This document shows positions 1 through 9,198 of a stretch of 64,000 nt of DNA, piece after piece. This stretch comes from Bizionia argentinensis JUB59. GTDB lineage: Bacteria > Bacteroidota > Bacteroidia > Flavobacteriales > Flavobacteriaceae. The notes under the pieces were generated by a model. It saw nothing but the letters and a program-made list of their open reading frames with translations. It was not told where the DNA came from and searched no databases. The translations under genes and the position numbers were made by a program. The stretch spans positions 94,373-158,372 of the forward strand of contig NZ_AFXZ01000034.1 of assembly GCF_000224335.1 (NCBI RefSeq), in the 5' to 3' direction. Each line of letters opens with the position of its first letter. The first letter of the stretch is position 1.

Positions 1-794
1 AGCAACTAGGTGGATACGAATTGTTTAATAATAACGATTTAGAGCTTTATGAAACTAGTTTAGCTCAAAGAAAAGCTATTAATAAATTGTTATTTCCCAT
101 ATTAAAAGAATCTATATTTACGCTTAAAGCCAATTCTTTCGGATTTAAAAACATTCAAAATCAAGTCGTTTTTAATCTGTTTGAAGGACAAATAGATACA
201 GGCAAAATGATGGAATCACTATTGCTGAAAGTTCAATCTGCAGGTATTAAAATATTAAATAATGTTACAGTTGAGGGTTTTACGGATTTAGATAGTGCTG
301 TAGAAGTAAAAACAAATCACTTTCAATTTAAAACAGATAAATTATTCATTGCCACCAATGGTTTTGCATCACAATTAATAAACGAACCCGTAAAACCGGC
401 AAGAGCGCAAGTACTTATTACAAAACCTATAAATAATTTAGATATAAAAGGAACGTTTCATTTAGATAAAGGTTACTATTACTTCCGAAATATTAATAAT
501 CGAATTCTGTTAGGTGGTGGGAGGAATTTAGATATTAAAGGCGAAGAAACCATGGAGATGACGGAAACAGATCTTATTCAAAATCATTTGGAGCAGCTAT
601 TAAAAACAACTATTTTACCCAATACACCTTTTGAAATAGACCATAGATGGTCCGGTATAATGGGGGTTGGAAACCAGAAAAATGCCATAGTAAAGCAACT
701 TTCCACTAACGCTTTCTGCGGTGTGCGTTTAGGAGGAATGGGTATAGCTATTGGTAGTGTAATTGGAAAAGAACTCGCACAATTAATAGATTAA
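1..794 (+). CDS. FAD-dependent oxidoreductase (DadA-like), 5' end outside window
   Basis: The frame is open from base 3 with no in-frame start needed, reading QLGGYELFNNN before the TTG at 21, so the gene begins upstream and the window holds its last 264 or so codons. The visible part has the substrate-binding half and C-terminal FAD-contact region of the DAO/DadA family: a stretch reading IATNGFASQL in the middle, then LLGGGRNLD, then a glycine-rich VRLGGMGIAIGSVIG close to the end. These enzymes oxidise amine groups with FAD. The N-terminal Rossmann motif is not in view, so the substrate cannot be assigned. The next gene starts one base after the stop, suggesting one transcript. Confidence 0.8.
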   Translation, partial: QLGGYELFNNNDLELYETSLAQRKAINKLLFPILKESIFTLKANSFGFKNIQNQVVFNLFEGQIDTGKMMESLLLKVQSAGIKILNNVTVEGFTDLDSAVEVKTNHFQFKTDKLFIATNGFASQLINEPVKPARAQVLITKPINNLDIKGTFHLDKGYYYFRNINNRILLGGGRNLDIKGEETMEMTETDLIQNHLEQLLKTTILPNTPFEIDHRWSGIMGVGNQKNAIVKQLSTNAFCGVRLGGMGIAIGSVIGKELAQLID

Positions 795-795
795 T

Positions 796-1497
796 ATGCT
801 TAAAAAATTATTCAAGTTTATTTTTAAAATTATTTTATGGCTATTTATTATTTCAGTCGGCTTTGTGCTTCTTTTTAAATGGGTTCCAGTTCCTATTACG
901 CCCTTAATGATAATTCGAGGAGCAGAGCAAAACGAGAAAGGTTTTAATAGGACCTGGCAACATGATTGGGTTTCAATTGATAAAATCTCATCTAATTTAC
1001 AATTGGCTGTAATTTGTAGTGAAGATCAAAACTTTTTAAACCATAACGGTTTTGATATAAAGGCCATTGAAAAAGCGTATGAAAACAACAAAAAGGGTAA
1101 ACGTATAAGAGGGGCAAGCACCATCAGTCAGCAAACTGCCAAGAATGTGTTTTTATGGCCAGAACGCAGTTGGTTGCGCAAAGGTTTGGAAACTTATTTT
1201 ACGTTTTTAATCGAGTTAATATGGACCAAAGAACGGATTATGGAAGTCTATTTAAACAGTATAGAAATGGGCAACGGCATTTATGGAGCGGGAGCGGCCG
1301 CAAAATATTGGTATGGTAAATCAGCGGCTAAATTAACGGCTATGGAAGCGGCTTCAATTGCAGCTATTTTACCCAGTCCTTTAAGATATAAAGCGCAGCC
1401 CGCAAGTAATTATATTGCTGGTAGAAAAACCTGGATTGTAAGACAGATGAATTATTTTGGTAAACTAGATTATAAGCAGTCAGATAATGGAAAATAA
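796..1497 (+). CDS. mtgA: Monofunctional biosynthetic peptidoglycan transglycosylase
   Basis: The enzyme polymerises lipid II into glycan strands at the outer face of the inner membrane. It has a single membrane anchor at about residues 9-28 followed by a GT51 domain. The catalytic motif SEDQNFLNHNGFD lies at 75-87, with Glu76 as the expected catalytic base, and the second motif GASTISQQTAKN lies at 106-117. At 233 residues it matches the normal MtgA length and has no transpeptidase domain. It begins one base after the oxidoreductase stop and overlaps the next gene by 11 bases, so the three are probably cotranscribed and translationally coupled. Confidence is high from the motifs. Confidence 0.93.
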   Translation: MLKKLFKFIFKIILWLFIISVGFVLLFKWVPVPITPLMIIRGAEQNEKGFNRTWQHDWVSIDKISSNLQLAVICSEDQNFLNHNGFDIKAIEKAYENNKKGKRIRGASTISQQTAKNVFLWPERSWLRKGLETYFTFLIELIWTKERIMEVYLNSIEMGNGIYGAGAAAKYWYGKSAAKLTAMEAASIAAILPSPLRYKAQPASNYIAGRKTWIVRQMNYFGKLDYKQSDNGK

Positions 1498-1945
1498 TCA
1501 GCTTAAACTACAACTACATAATTTATGTTTAGCTTCTGTTAATAGTCGGTTTCAGGCTATACAGAAGCTAATTATGGAGATTCAAGAGTCTTTGACTAGC
1601 GAAACTAAAAGTAGCGCTGGCGATAAGCATGAAACTGGTCGGGCTATGTTGCAATTGGAGCGCGAAAAGGCAGGAGCTCAACTTGCAGAAATTCAAAAGC
1701 AACAAGACATGCTTGCAAAAGTTGATGTTTTAAAAACCACGCAAACTATTTGTTTAGGAAGCGTTGTAGAAACATCTCAAGCTAATTATTTTATTGCTGT
1801 TAGTGCAGGCGAATTTACTATCGACAATCAATCCTATTACGCCATTTCACCCATAACACCTATTGGAAAGTTATTATTGGGTAAAACTGTTAATGAAACG
1901 ATTAATTTTAATGAGAAGACCTTTAGAATTCTCAATATTATTTAG
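1487..1945 (+). CDS. GreA/GreB C-terminal-domain-like protein
   Basis: This is a 152-residue protein with a charged, probably coiled-coil N-terminal half (about 22-78, including a stretch EREKAGAQLAEIQKQQ) and a beta-rich C-terminal half. The segment SPITPIGKLLLGKTVNETI at 121-139 strongly resembles the SPxSPIGxALLGKxxGD signature of the GreA/GreB FKBP-like domain. By analogy it could act on RNA polymerase through the secondary channel, but the tip acidic residues of true GreA are not obvious in the coiled coil. Homologues in flavobacteria are, to my knowledge, sometimes labelled 3-oxoacyl-ACP synthase, which nothing here supports. The start overlaps mtgA; the end overlaps the convergent ABC gene by 8 bases. 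Confidence 0.7.
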   Translation: MENNQLKLQLHNLCLASVNSRFQAIQKLIMEIQESLTSETKSSAGDKHETGRAMLQLEREKAGAQLAEIQKQQDMLAKVDVLKTTQTICLGSVVETSQANYFIAVSAGEFTIDNQSYYAISPITPIGKLLLGKTVNETINFNEKTFRILNII

Positions 1946-2849
1946 ATATTTCGAGATAAACCACGTCATTTTTTGCTAATTCTGCATGGTGCTCAAACAT
2001 GATAGTCTGTCCTTCTAATAGGGATTCAATTAAAAAATAAGACCCTTTAAAATAGGATTTTTTTACAGTTACTTTTAAGTCAGACTTATTTACAATCTTA
2101 AGTTGATTGGCATAAATAAACGTTTTGTTTAGTATATTGAATTCTCCAAAAAATGCCGCAACCAAAGCGCTTTTTGGCTCTTTATAAAGCATTTCAGGTT
2201 TCCCTTGAGCTGCGATAGATTCATTATTTAAAACAAATATCTGATCGGCAAAACCTAAAACATCTTCTTTATCGTGGGTTGCAACAACACAAGCGATATT
2301 CTTTTCTTTTAAATAATTAAAAACGTTTCGTCTTAAATCTTGCTTTTGGAAATTATCAATATGGCTAAAAGGTTCATCTAATAATAATATTTCGGGCGTT
2401 TCTGCTAGTGCACGAGCTAATGCTACACGTTGCTTTTGACCACCACTTAACAACTTCACTTTAGTTTTGGCAAAAGCAGTTAAGTCCACAACGGTAAGGA
2501 GTTCATCTATACGTTCTTTTTTTTCTTCTGGGAAGAAATTGGATAAGTGTTTGCCAATATTTTCTTCAACTGTTATAAAAGGCATCAATTCAAATTCTTG
2601 CGCTACATACTTCATAAAATCATAGCCAACAATTAAATTATGCTTAGGGCCCAAAATTTCGGTATCGTTCCAAAAAATATGACCTTTATTTAAATCGTAT
2701 TTACCATATAACAATTTTAAAAGTGTACTTTTTCCAGAGCCACTTTCTCCAATTATAGCGGTGTTTTCACCCGGATTAATGGTTAAATTAATGGCCTGTA
2801 AGACAGGTGTTTTTTGATAAGCGAATGTGAGGTTTTTTACTTGTAGCAT
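1938..2849 (-). CDS. ABC transporter ATP-binding protein with TOBE-like tail
   Basis: This is an ATPase subunit of an ABC importer acting at the cytoplasmic face of the membrane. With the start placed at MLQVKNLTF, it has Walker A GESGSGKST at about 34-42, signature LSGGQKQR at about 134-141 and Walker B LLLDEP at about 155-160. An upstream in-frame ATG would add six residues, but family members begin with this beta strand. The last 70 residues, after the helical linker, form a small beta domain like TOBE_2, which is typical of polyamine, iron and molybdate importer ATPases. No permease or binding protein is encoded nearby, so the substrate is unknown. It is convergent with the GreA-like gene. 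Confidence 0.85.
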   Translation of the reverse strand: MLQVKNLTFAYQKTPVLQAINLTINPGENTAIIGESGSGKSTLLKLLYGKYDLNKGHIFWNDTEILGPKHNLIVGYDFMKYVAQEFELMPFITVEENIGKHLSNFFPEEKKERIDELLTVVDLTAFAKTKVKLLSGGQKQRVALARALAETPEILLLDEPFSHIDNFQKQDLRRNVFNYLKEKNIACVVATHDKEDVLGFADQIFVLNNESIAAQGKPEMLYKEPKSALVAAFFGEFNILNKTFIYANQLKIVNKSDLKVTVKKSYFKGSYFLIESLLEGQTIMFEHHAELAKNDVVYLEISK

Positions 2850-2922
2850 ATAACAAAAATACGGCAAAATACATTCGCTTCGAAATGAATAGAAGTGAAT
2901 TTATTTCTTTTAAGATAAGATA

Positions 2923-4980
2923 TTATTGTTTAATAAATTTTCGATGAATAACACGGCCATCAGTTTCTAGACGTAAAATATAAAATCCGCTTTGTAATGT
3001 TGAAACATTCAGAGTATTATTTTCTAGTTTGGTATTTAAAACTTTTTTCCCATTTATATTGAAAACCGTTGCAATTCTACCATTTAAGGTAATAGTTGTG
3101 GAAATATTCAAAATCTTTTCAACAGGATTTGGATAAAGTGTAAGCGATTCTAATTTATGATCCTGAACCGATAAAGCTTGAGCTTCGGTAACACATAGTC
3201 TTTGATTGATGGTAGGATTCAAAATATTATCTACAACGCCAGATGGCCAATAAATAACCAAATTATTAATCGTGGTTTCTGCTCCTAATCCAAAATGTGT
3301 GTTTAAAGTGCTCATATATTTGAAACCTTCTCCGCTCCTTACATCTCGAATTTGCACACCAGAAGGCGTATGTATTTCAACGCGTGCGCCAATGCCATTT
3401 ATGTTGCTGTAGCCAGTGGTTCCACTAGTACAAACGCTAATCCAGTTGTTGGAGTTTCCGCTGTTCATATAAATCTTACCGTTATTGAACGCGTCAATAA
3501 AACCATCGTTATTTAAATCGCCAAAGGCACCATTGTCGGTTGATAACATTTCAGAGTAAAGACTAAACGTTAGATCGCCATTCCCGAATAGAATATTTCC
3601 GTTGGAAACAATATCCAAATTACCATCGTTGTCAAAGTCATAAGTGGTATGTTCAAGGCCTGTTGCTAATAAAGCATTAACACCAGTGGTGCTAGAAACG
3701 TCAACAAAAGTAACTGCGGCGTTTCCATTAGAATCTATTGTTAAATCATTTCGTAAAAGTTTATGAGCGCCGGAGCTAGCACCTATAAATACATCCATAT
3801 CGCCGTCGTTATCAAAATCACCCCAAGCTGCAGACCATGTTTGAATAGGATCGGCCAAATTTAAAGCGGCTGCTATTTCCGTAAACGTACCATCGCCGTT
3901 ATTTCTATGCATTTGGTTGGTGCGTCTGGCTACTTCACCACCGCATTTAGCGATAAACAAATCTATATTTCTATCGTTATTATAATCTACCCAAATCGAG
4001 CCGTAATTTCCGCCGGAAGGATACAAACCTAAACCGGAAGGTACACCTGTAGCACTTTCTCCTTCATGAAAGACTAAATTACCTTGACCATCATTTATAT
4101 AATAGACATTAGGTCCGGAGTCATGAGATATAAAAGCATCCAAATGGCCATCATTATTTATATCTATAAAGTTAGAGCGTTGTGTGAATATGTCCTCACC
4201 ACTTGAAATTTCTGTATAACTACCATTGCTGTTAGAGCGCATAAAAGTAACACCGCTGCTGCTACCATAAATAAAATCTGTAAAACCATCAGCATTAAAA
4301 TCGGCTGCTGCTAAACTCCATGAAGGTAAATTATCGGCAGAAGATGTTGTAATATTCCTTGTCTGAAAACCGCCAGAAGTTTGTTGCTCCTGAATGTTGA
4401 TATTGGTTTTTGAAATGGAAACTATATCGTCTAAATGATCCCCATTCATGTCCACAATAGCGCGATTAGCACCAGTTGTAGGAATATTTTGAATGGTAAA
4501 TGTTATTGGCGGAGGCGGTGGGGGCGGACTTTCTATAATTTGGAAATCGAAACCATTGGAACTCCATTTATTATCGAAAGCAATATAATAGGTTTCTCCG
4601 CCTGTAACGTTTAACGAAAGTGTCGATAAATAACCAGTGCCACTAGCGTCATCGCCACCTTCGCAAACTAAAGCGTTACACGTTCCGCTAAACACATGAA
4701 TACGGGTATCGCCTCCACTATTTTGTTGTAAATCTGTTGTAATCGTTAAATAACTATTAGAATTTGGAATATATTTAAACCATTCGCCATTATTTCCAAC
4801 AGGGAAAAATGGAATGCAATTAGGGTTTGGAGCTTGATTACCATCTATAGTAACCACGTTATAAATTCCGGGTTGTGTAATGGGTGTCGTTGCATCGGCT
4901 TCGGCACAGGTATTGGAACTGGTTTGGCCAAACGCTATTGCACTAAAAAGATATGCACTAAAAAATAATTTTATTTTCAC
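2923..4980 (-). CDS. VCBS/FG-GAP repeat protein with ASPIC/UnbV domain and type IX sorting domain
   Basis: This is a 685-residue secreted protein. The signal peptide MKIKLFFSAYLFSAIAFGQ is followed by a beta domain (about 20-150) resembling pre-peptidase/choice-of-anchor modules. A run of seven prolines follows, then repeats carrying DxNxDGxxD-type calcium loops (for example DFNADGFTD, DINNDGHLD, DFDNDGDMD), which build a beta propeller. Near 535-600 lies an ASPIC/UnbV domain (GARVEIHTPSGVQIRDVRSG ... IYWPSG). The last 75 residues, starting TLYPNPVEK and ending FIKQ, are a type A C-terminal sorting domain of the type IX secretion system. It probably ends up at the cell surface. It shares strand and a 50-base gap with the diheme cytochrome upstream. 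Confidence 0.87.
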   Translation of the reverse strand: MKIKLFFSAYLFSAIAFGQTSSNTCAEADATTPITQPGIYNVVTIDGNQAPNPNCIPFFPVGNNGEWFKYIPNSNSYLTITTDLQQNSGGDTRIHVFSGTCNALVCEGGDDASGTGYLSTLSLNVTGGETYYIAFDNKWSSNGFDFQIIESPPPPPPPITFTIQNIPTTGANRAIVDMNGDHLDDIVSISKTNINIQEQQTSGGFQTRNITTSSADNLPSWSLAAADFNADGFTDFIYGSSSGVTFMRSNSNGSYTEISSGEDIFTQRSNFIDINNDGHLDAFISHDSGPNVYYINDGQGNLVFHEGESATGVPSGLGLYPSGGNYGSIWVDYNNDRNIDLFIAKCGGEVARRTNQMHRNNGDGTFTEIAAALNLADPIQTWSAAWGDFDNDGDMDVFIGASSGAHKLLRNDLTIDSNGNAAVTFVDVSSTTGVNALLATGLEHTTYDFDNDGNLDIVSNGNILFGNGDLTFSLYSEMLSTDNGAFGDLNNDGFIDAFNNGKIYMNSGNSNNWISVCTSGTTGYSNINGIGARVEIHTPSGVQIRDVRSGEGFKYMSTLNTHFGLGAETTINNLVIYWPSGVVDNILNPTINQRLCVTEAQALSVQDHKLESLTLYPNPVEKILNISTTITLNGRIATVFNINGKKVLNTKLENNTLNVSTLQSGFYILRLETDGRVIHRKFIKQ

Positions 4981-5030
4981 AATATTAAAATAATTGATTA
5001 ACAGCTTATATGTTTTTTAATAGTTTTAAT

Positions 5031-6392
5031 TTAATTACATCTATCTGTGAGTGAGTTTATCCACTCTGTAATTAATAAAATTCCTTCTGTATGTTGAAGC
5101 GATCTTCCTAAAATAGGCATGCGATATTGTTCTTCAACAGCGCTCATTCTGAAAATTGCTACTGATCCAGATGGATTTCCAGGGTTTATTATTAAAGGAT
5201 ACGCGCTTCCCATATTGGTTTCGGGTGGCACACAAATTCCCATATTACGCGCTAGTTCACTTTCTTCAAAAGCAAAACGCATTGGGCGATATTCACAATG
5301 GCTTTCTTCGGAATGGCAATGCGCACAATTTATATCAAAATAGGACCTTGCTCGTAAATCTAAAGGTTGCAAGCTATCGTCCCAAGCTACTGTTGTGTCA
5401 ATATTTTCAGGATAACTACTGTCCAAATAGCCATATTCTACCCATTTTTCTAGTTGATTGGTTGTGCCTTCTGGATAATTATAATCTTTATTTAAATTCT
5501 GCGGTTTTGGACCAATGGGAATTGGAGTGCCAAATTTATTATGACACGTAAAACACTCCGTTCGGGAGGGAACCCGATAATTAACGCTTTTAGTAGTCCC
5601 AGAGTCGATCCAGTCAATTGTTGAAAAACTGCCATTAACTGTAAAAGTTGCCTCGGTTTGATTGGTATTCCAAACATATTCTGCAAATTCCCATCCCGAT
5701 TCTGTAAAGTACATCAAGCGTGTTTCAATAATTTTTGTGTTTCCAGTTGGCAGAACATTTTCGTAGTAAAAGTTTTTAATTAAAAATGTGCCAATTGGGA
5801 AGTCTAAAGGTGTGTAATCACTATTATAAGTGGCTTTACTGCCATTTGGTATCCATAAAAAACGCTTTTTTTTGGCATAATCACTAAATAGACCGGAATT
5901 CAAATCATAAGGAATAACACCAGATACGGGTTCGAGATTCTTTAACTCGCCTTCAAAAAATTTATAATCGGATAATTTAGGATATGGCAGGGAAACTGGA
6001 TCATACACTACAGGGGATGCCGGTAAAACTGTAACTGATACCGTTGCTGTTGCACAGTTTTCACCTAATGAACAAATAGTGTATGCAAAATTATCTATTC
6101 CTAAAAAATTACTAGTTGGAGTGTACAGGATTTTATCATCGCTAGGGTTTTCTGGCGTGCCGTTATCCATAACAGAAATGGTAGCGTTACTGGAATTAGA
6201 AATCGTTAAAACTCCTGTTTTAGGAATATTGGTGTCGTTAGAAAACACATCGATTTCAATAAAACTATTTTGATAGACTTGCGTACTATCATTTTGTGTT
6301 TTGATTTGAATAGATATGTAATCGTAATCGTCCGAATTACAGGCAAATATAAAAACAACAAATGCGAGTAAAAAGAGATTATTTTGTTTCAT
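5031..6392 (-). CDS. Diheme c-type cytochrome lipoprotein (SO2930-like)
   Basis: The protein starts MKQNNLFLLAFVVFIFAC, a lipoprotein signal with a lipobox cysteine; an upstream in-frame start adding six residues is less likely because it would displace the signal. A roughly 90-residue Ig/cadherin-like beta domain (about 25-125, with a LYTPTSNFLGIDNFAYTI segment) precedes the cytochrome part. Two haem attachment motifs are visible, CFTCH near residue 283 and CAHCH near residue 362. This arrangement fits the SO2930 family of diheme cytochromes, whose role is not established. It is probably an outer-membrane or periplasmic electron carrier. Its neighbour downstream is the VCBS/ASPIC surface protein, so the two may work together. 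Confidence 0.8.
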   Translation of the reverse strand: MKQNNLFLLAFVVFIFACNSDDYDYISIQIKTQNDSTQVYQNSFIEIDVFSNDTNIPKTGVLTISNSSNATISVMDNGTPENPSDDKILYTPTSNFLGIDNFAYTICSLGENCATATVSVTVLPASPVVYDPVSLPYPKLSDYKFFEGELKNLEPVSGVIPYDLNSGLFSDYAKKKRFLWIPNGSKATYNSDYTPLDFPIGTFLIKNFYYENVLPTGNTKIIETRLMYFTESGWEFAEYVWNTNQTEATFTVNGSFSTIDWIDSGTTKSVNYRVPSRTECFTCHNKFGTPIPIGPKPQNLNKDYNYPEGTTNQLEKWVEYGYLDSSYPENIDTTVAWDDSLQPLDLRARSYFDINCAHCHSEESHCEYRPMRFAFEESELARNMGICVPPETNMGSAYPLIINPGNPSGSVAIFRMSAVEEQYRMPILGRSLQHTEGILLITEWINSLTDRCN

Positions 6393-6483
6393 AATTGATT
6401 GAAATAGCAATTACGAATTTATAAAAAGTTATTACAAGTTATTGATTTACAGCTAATTTTCGACTACATGTACTGAATACACG

Positions 6484-7473
6484 CTAAACTAAATTATTTG
6501 CCACTAAATACTCGGCAATTTGAATGGTATTTGTAGCAGCACCTTTTCGTAAATTATCTGCAACTATCCACATGTTAATGGTATTTGGTTGCGATTCGTC
6601 TCTTCGAATTCTTCCTACAAAAACATCGTCCTTTCCATGTGCATAAATTGGCATTGGGTAGGTGTTAACATCTGGGTTGTCTTGCAAAACAATACCTGTG
6701 GTTTCATTTAGAAGTTTGCGAACATCATTTAAAATAAAATCATTTTCAAACTCAATATTTACCGATTCACTATGACCGCCGGCTGTAGGGATTCTTACGG
6801 CAGTTGCAGTAACAGCTATGGATTTATCATCCAATATTTTCTGTGTTTCACGCACCAATTTCATTTCTTCTTTGGTGTAGCCATTGTCTTCAAAAACATC
6901 ACAATGTGGCAAAGCGTTTTGATGAATAGGATATGGATAAGCCATTTCACCTTTTACACCTGCCATTTCATTTTCTAATTGCTTAATAGCTTTTACGCCC
7001 GTTCCAGAAATGGATTGATAAGTAGAAACTACAACACGCTTAATTTTATATTTTTTATGAAGTGGCGCTAAAACCATAACCATTTGAATTGTAGAGCAGT
7101 TAGGACTTGCAATTATTTTATCGGTTTTAGTTAAAGATGACGCATTAATTTCTGGAATAATTAATTTTTTATCCGTGTCCATTCGCCAAGCCGAAGAATT
7201 ATCTATAACCGTCGTTCCTGCAGCTGCAAATTTTGGCGCCCATTCTACTGATGTTTCACCACCAGCTGAAAATAAAGCAATTTCAGGATTTAAAGATACT
7301 GCTGTTTCAAGACTTACTATTTTATGGTCTTTTCCTTTAAAAGAAATGGTTTTCCCTACTGATCTTATGGAAGCAACAGGAATTAATTCCGTTACAGGAA
7401 AATTGCGTTCTTCTAAAATTTTCAACATGACTTCGCCAACCATTCCGGTGGCACCAATTACCGCTACTTTCAT
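6484..7473 (-). CDS. asd: Aspartate-semialdehyde dehydrogenase
   Basis: This enzyme reduces aspartyl phosphate to aspartate semialdehyde for lysine, threonine, methionine and diaminopimelate synthesis. The Rossmann motif is VAVIGATGMVG at residues 3-13; the catalytic cysteine is Cys126 in SPNCST; the active-site histidine is in AGGHSESV. A length of 329 residues is normal. I start at MKVAVIGATG; another ATG three codons upstream would also be possible. It lies downstream of mscL, alr and tdk on the same strand but after a terminator-like hairpin, so at least part of its expression should come from its own promoter in the 124-base gap. Confidence 0.95.
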   Translation of the reverse strand: MKVAVIGATGMVGEVMLKILEERNFPVTELIPVASIRSVGKTISFKGKDHKIVSLETAVSLNPEIALFSAGGETSVEWAPKFAAAGTTVIDNSSAWRMDTDKKLIIPEINASSLTKTDKIIASPNCSTIQMVMVLAPLHKKYKIKRVVVSTYQSISGTGVKAIKQLENEMAGVKGEMAYPYPIHQNALPHCDVFEDNGYTKEEMKLVRETQKILDDKSIAVTATAVRIPTAGGHSESVNIEFENDFILNDVRKLLNETTGIVLQDNPDVNTYPMPIYAHGKDDVFVGRIRRDESQPNTINMWIVADNLRKGAATNTIQIAEYLVANNLV

Positions 7474-7535
7474 CTGTATCATTTTATAATTACAAAACTA
7501 AAGAATTAATCAGGCTTTCGGTTCAAATAAAACAT

Positions 7536-7564
7536 AAAAAAACCACTTCAGTTACGAAGTGGTT
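7536..7564 (-). terminator. Rho-independent terminator of mscL
   Basis: On the minus strand the arms AACCACTTC and GAAGTGGTT pair perfectly around a 6-base loop and are followed by a run of T. The hairpin lies 34 bases after the mscL stop. Confidence 0.85.
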
Positions 7565-7597
7565 TAGGGTTAGAATATATAGTGTAGCGGTTACTAC

Positions 7598-8008
7598 TTA
7601 TTGTTTTTTTAATAAATCGCGAATATCCATAAGTAATTGATTATCAGAAGGTCCTTTTGGAGCCTCTGGAGCTTTTACTACGGGCTTTTTAGTTTTGTTG
7701 TAAGCTTTTACAATCATAAATAATACAAAACCAACCGTAATTAAATTGATTATAGAATTAACCCATTTACCATACATAACGGCATTTTCTGGTTTTGTAA
7801 CCGTTCCGTCAGCAGCTATAATAGCTTCATCAAGAACAATTTTCATATCGGCAAAATCAAGTCCGCCTGCAAAATGGCCAATAAATGGCATCATAATATC
7901 GGATACAAATCCATTGACAACCATACCAACTGCGCCAGCTAAAATAACAGCAACAGCGAGGTCAATGACGTTACCCGTCATTATAAAGTTTTTAAATTCC
8001 TTTAACAT
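7598..8008 (-). CDS. mscL: Large-conductance mechanosensitive channel MscL
   Basis: This is the inner-membrane pentameric channel that opens under hypo-osmotic stress. The N-terminus MLKEFKNFIMTGNVIDLAVAVILAGAVG is the family signature, with the amphipathic helix followed by TM1 (about 17-42). TM2 lies at about 83-103 (VNSIINLITVGFVLFMIVKAYN), and a cytoplasmic helix ending LLMDIRDLLKK closes the protein. The 136-residue length is typical. It lies between alr upstream and asd downstream on the same strand and is followed by a good terminator. Confidence 0.96.
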   Translation of the reverse strand: MLKEFKNFIMTGNVIDLAVAVILAGAVGMVVNGFVSDIMMPFIGHFAGGLDFADMKIVLDEAIIAADGTVTKPENAVMYGKWVNSIINLITVGFVLFMIVKAYNKTKKPVVKAPEAPKGPSDNQLLMDIRDLLKKQ

Positions 8009-8084
8009 AATAAGTGGTTTTTAGTAAGTGATTAATAGTTTAAATTTAGACAAAAAGTTGATTGAAAGCCAATGAACCTATAAA

Positions 8085-9191
8085 TTATTTTAAAAACACG
8101 CGTTTTACTCTTTGTGAAATAGCTGTTATAATTTCATAGGAAATACTTGTTGTTGCTAAGGCAAAAGCATTTGCAGTTGGATTTTTTCCAAAAATGATAA
8201 CCTCATCACCTTCTTGACAATTAATATCTGAAATATCAATCATAATCATATCCATACAAACATTTCCAATAATAGGTGCTTGCTTATTGTTAATAGTTAC
8301 AAAGCCTTTGCCATTACCGTATTGTCTGCCAATTCCATCGGCATGGCCAACAGGGATTGTAGCTATTTTTGTCTGTTTGTTGGCTATAAATGCGCGGTTA
8401 TAACCAACACTATCACCTTTTTTAATAGTGTGAATTTGCGAAATAATAGATTTTAATGTCGCAATCGGCGTAAAATGTTGGTCTTCTAAATCCGAATTAC
8501 CAAAACCATAAAGACCAATTCCGGATCGAACCATATCAAAATGAGCTTCTGGATAATTTAATATTCCAGACGTATTACAAAGGTGTAATATGGGTTTAAA
8601 ACCTATGGATTCTGTAAATTCTTCCGAAATATCTTTAAATGTTTGGATTTGTTTTTCTGTAAATTCTTTTTCATTAAAATCCTCACTAGCCGCTAAATGG
8701 GAAAACAATGATTTTGCTAGAATGCTTGATGTATTTTTTAATATAGACACAACATCCGAAACATCATCAGATTCAAAACCCAATCGGTTTAATCCTGTAT
8801 TAAATTTAATATGAACGGGATAGTTGGATTGCTTTTCAGTATGAGCAACTTTTATAAATTCATTTAAAACAAAATGGCTATATAAACTAGGTTCCAGTGC
8901 GTGCTCAATAAGTGTCTTAAAATTCATGGATTGTGGATGCAACACTAAAATTGGTGTTTTAACGCCTGCTTCGCGCAGAGCAATACCTTCATGCGTGTAG
9001 GCTACAGCGAAATAATCGATATCTAGATTTTCTAAATATTGAGCAATTTCTACAGAGCTACTACCATAAGCGAAAGCTTTTACAACTGCTAGAATTTTCG
9101 TTTTAGGTTTTACCCGTGTTTTAAGGTATTGGAAATTTTCTTTTAAGGCATTTAAGTCTATTTCAAGAACGGTTTCATGCACTTTTTCCAT
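8085..9191 (-). CDS. alr: Alanine racemase
   Basis: This PLP enzyme makes D-alanine for peptidoglycan. With the start at MEKVHETVLEIDLNAL, the PLP lysine is Lys38 in VVKAFAYGS, and the C-terminal catalytic tyrosine is in the segment VGYNRAF. The second domain has the usual IGNVCMDMIMIDI segment. An upstream ATG would add 13 residues and overlap tdk by 32 bases; the chosen ATG lies 7 bases after the tdk stop, which is cleaner. The two genes are almost certainly cotranscribed. Confidence 0.95.
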   Translation of the reverse strand: MEKVHETVLEIDLNALKENFQYLKTRVKPKTKILAVVKAFAYGSSSVEIAQYLENLDIDYFAVAYTHEGIALREAGVKTPILVLHPQSMNFKTLIEHALEPSLYSHFVLNEFIKVAHTEKQSNYPVHIKFNTGLNRLGFESDDVSDVVSILKNTSSILAKSLFSHLAASEDFNEKEFTEKQIQTFKDISEEFTESIGFKPILHLCNTSGILNYPEAHFDMVRSGIGLYGFGNSDLEDQHFTPIATLKSIISQIHTIKKGDSVGYNRAFIANKQTKIATIPVGHADGIGRQYGNGKGFVTINNKQAPIIGNVCMDMIMIDISDINCQEGDEVIIFGKNPTANAFALATTSISYEIITAISQRVKRVFLK

Positions 9192-9198
9192 GGGTATC

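Noticed and set aside
5119..5551. Plus-strand ORFs inside the diheme cytochrome gene
   Set aside because: They overlap the well-supported minus-strand gene and have no family features.
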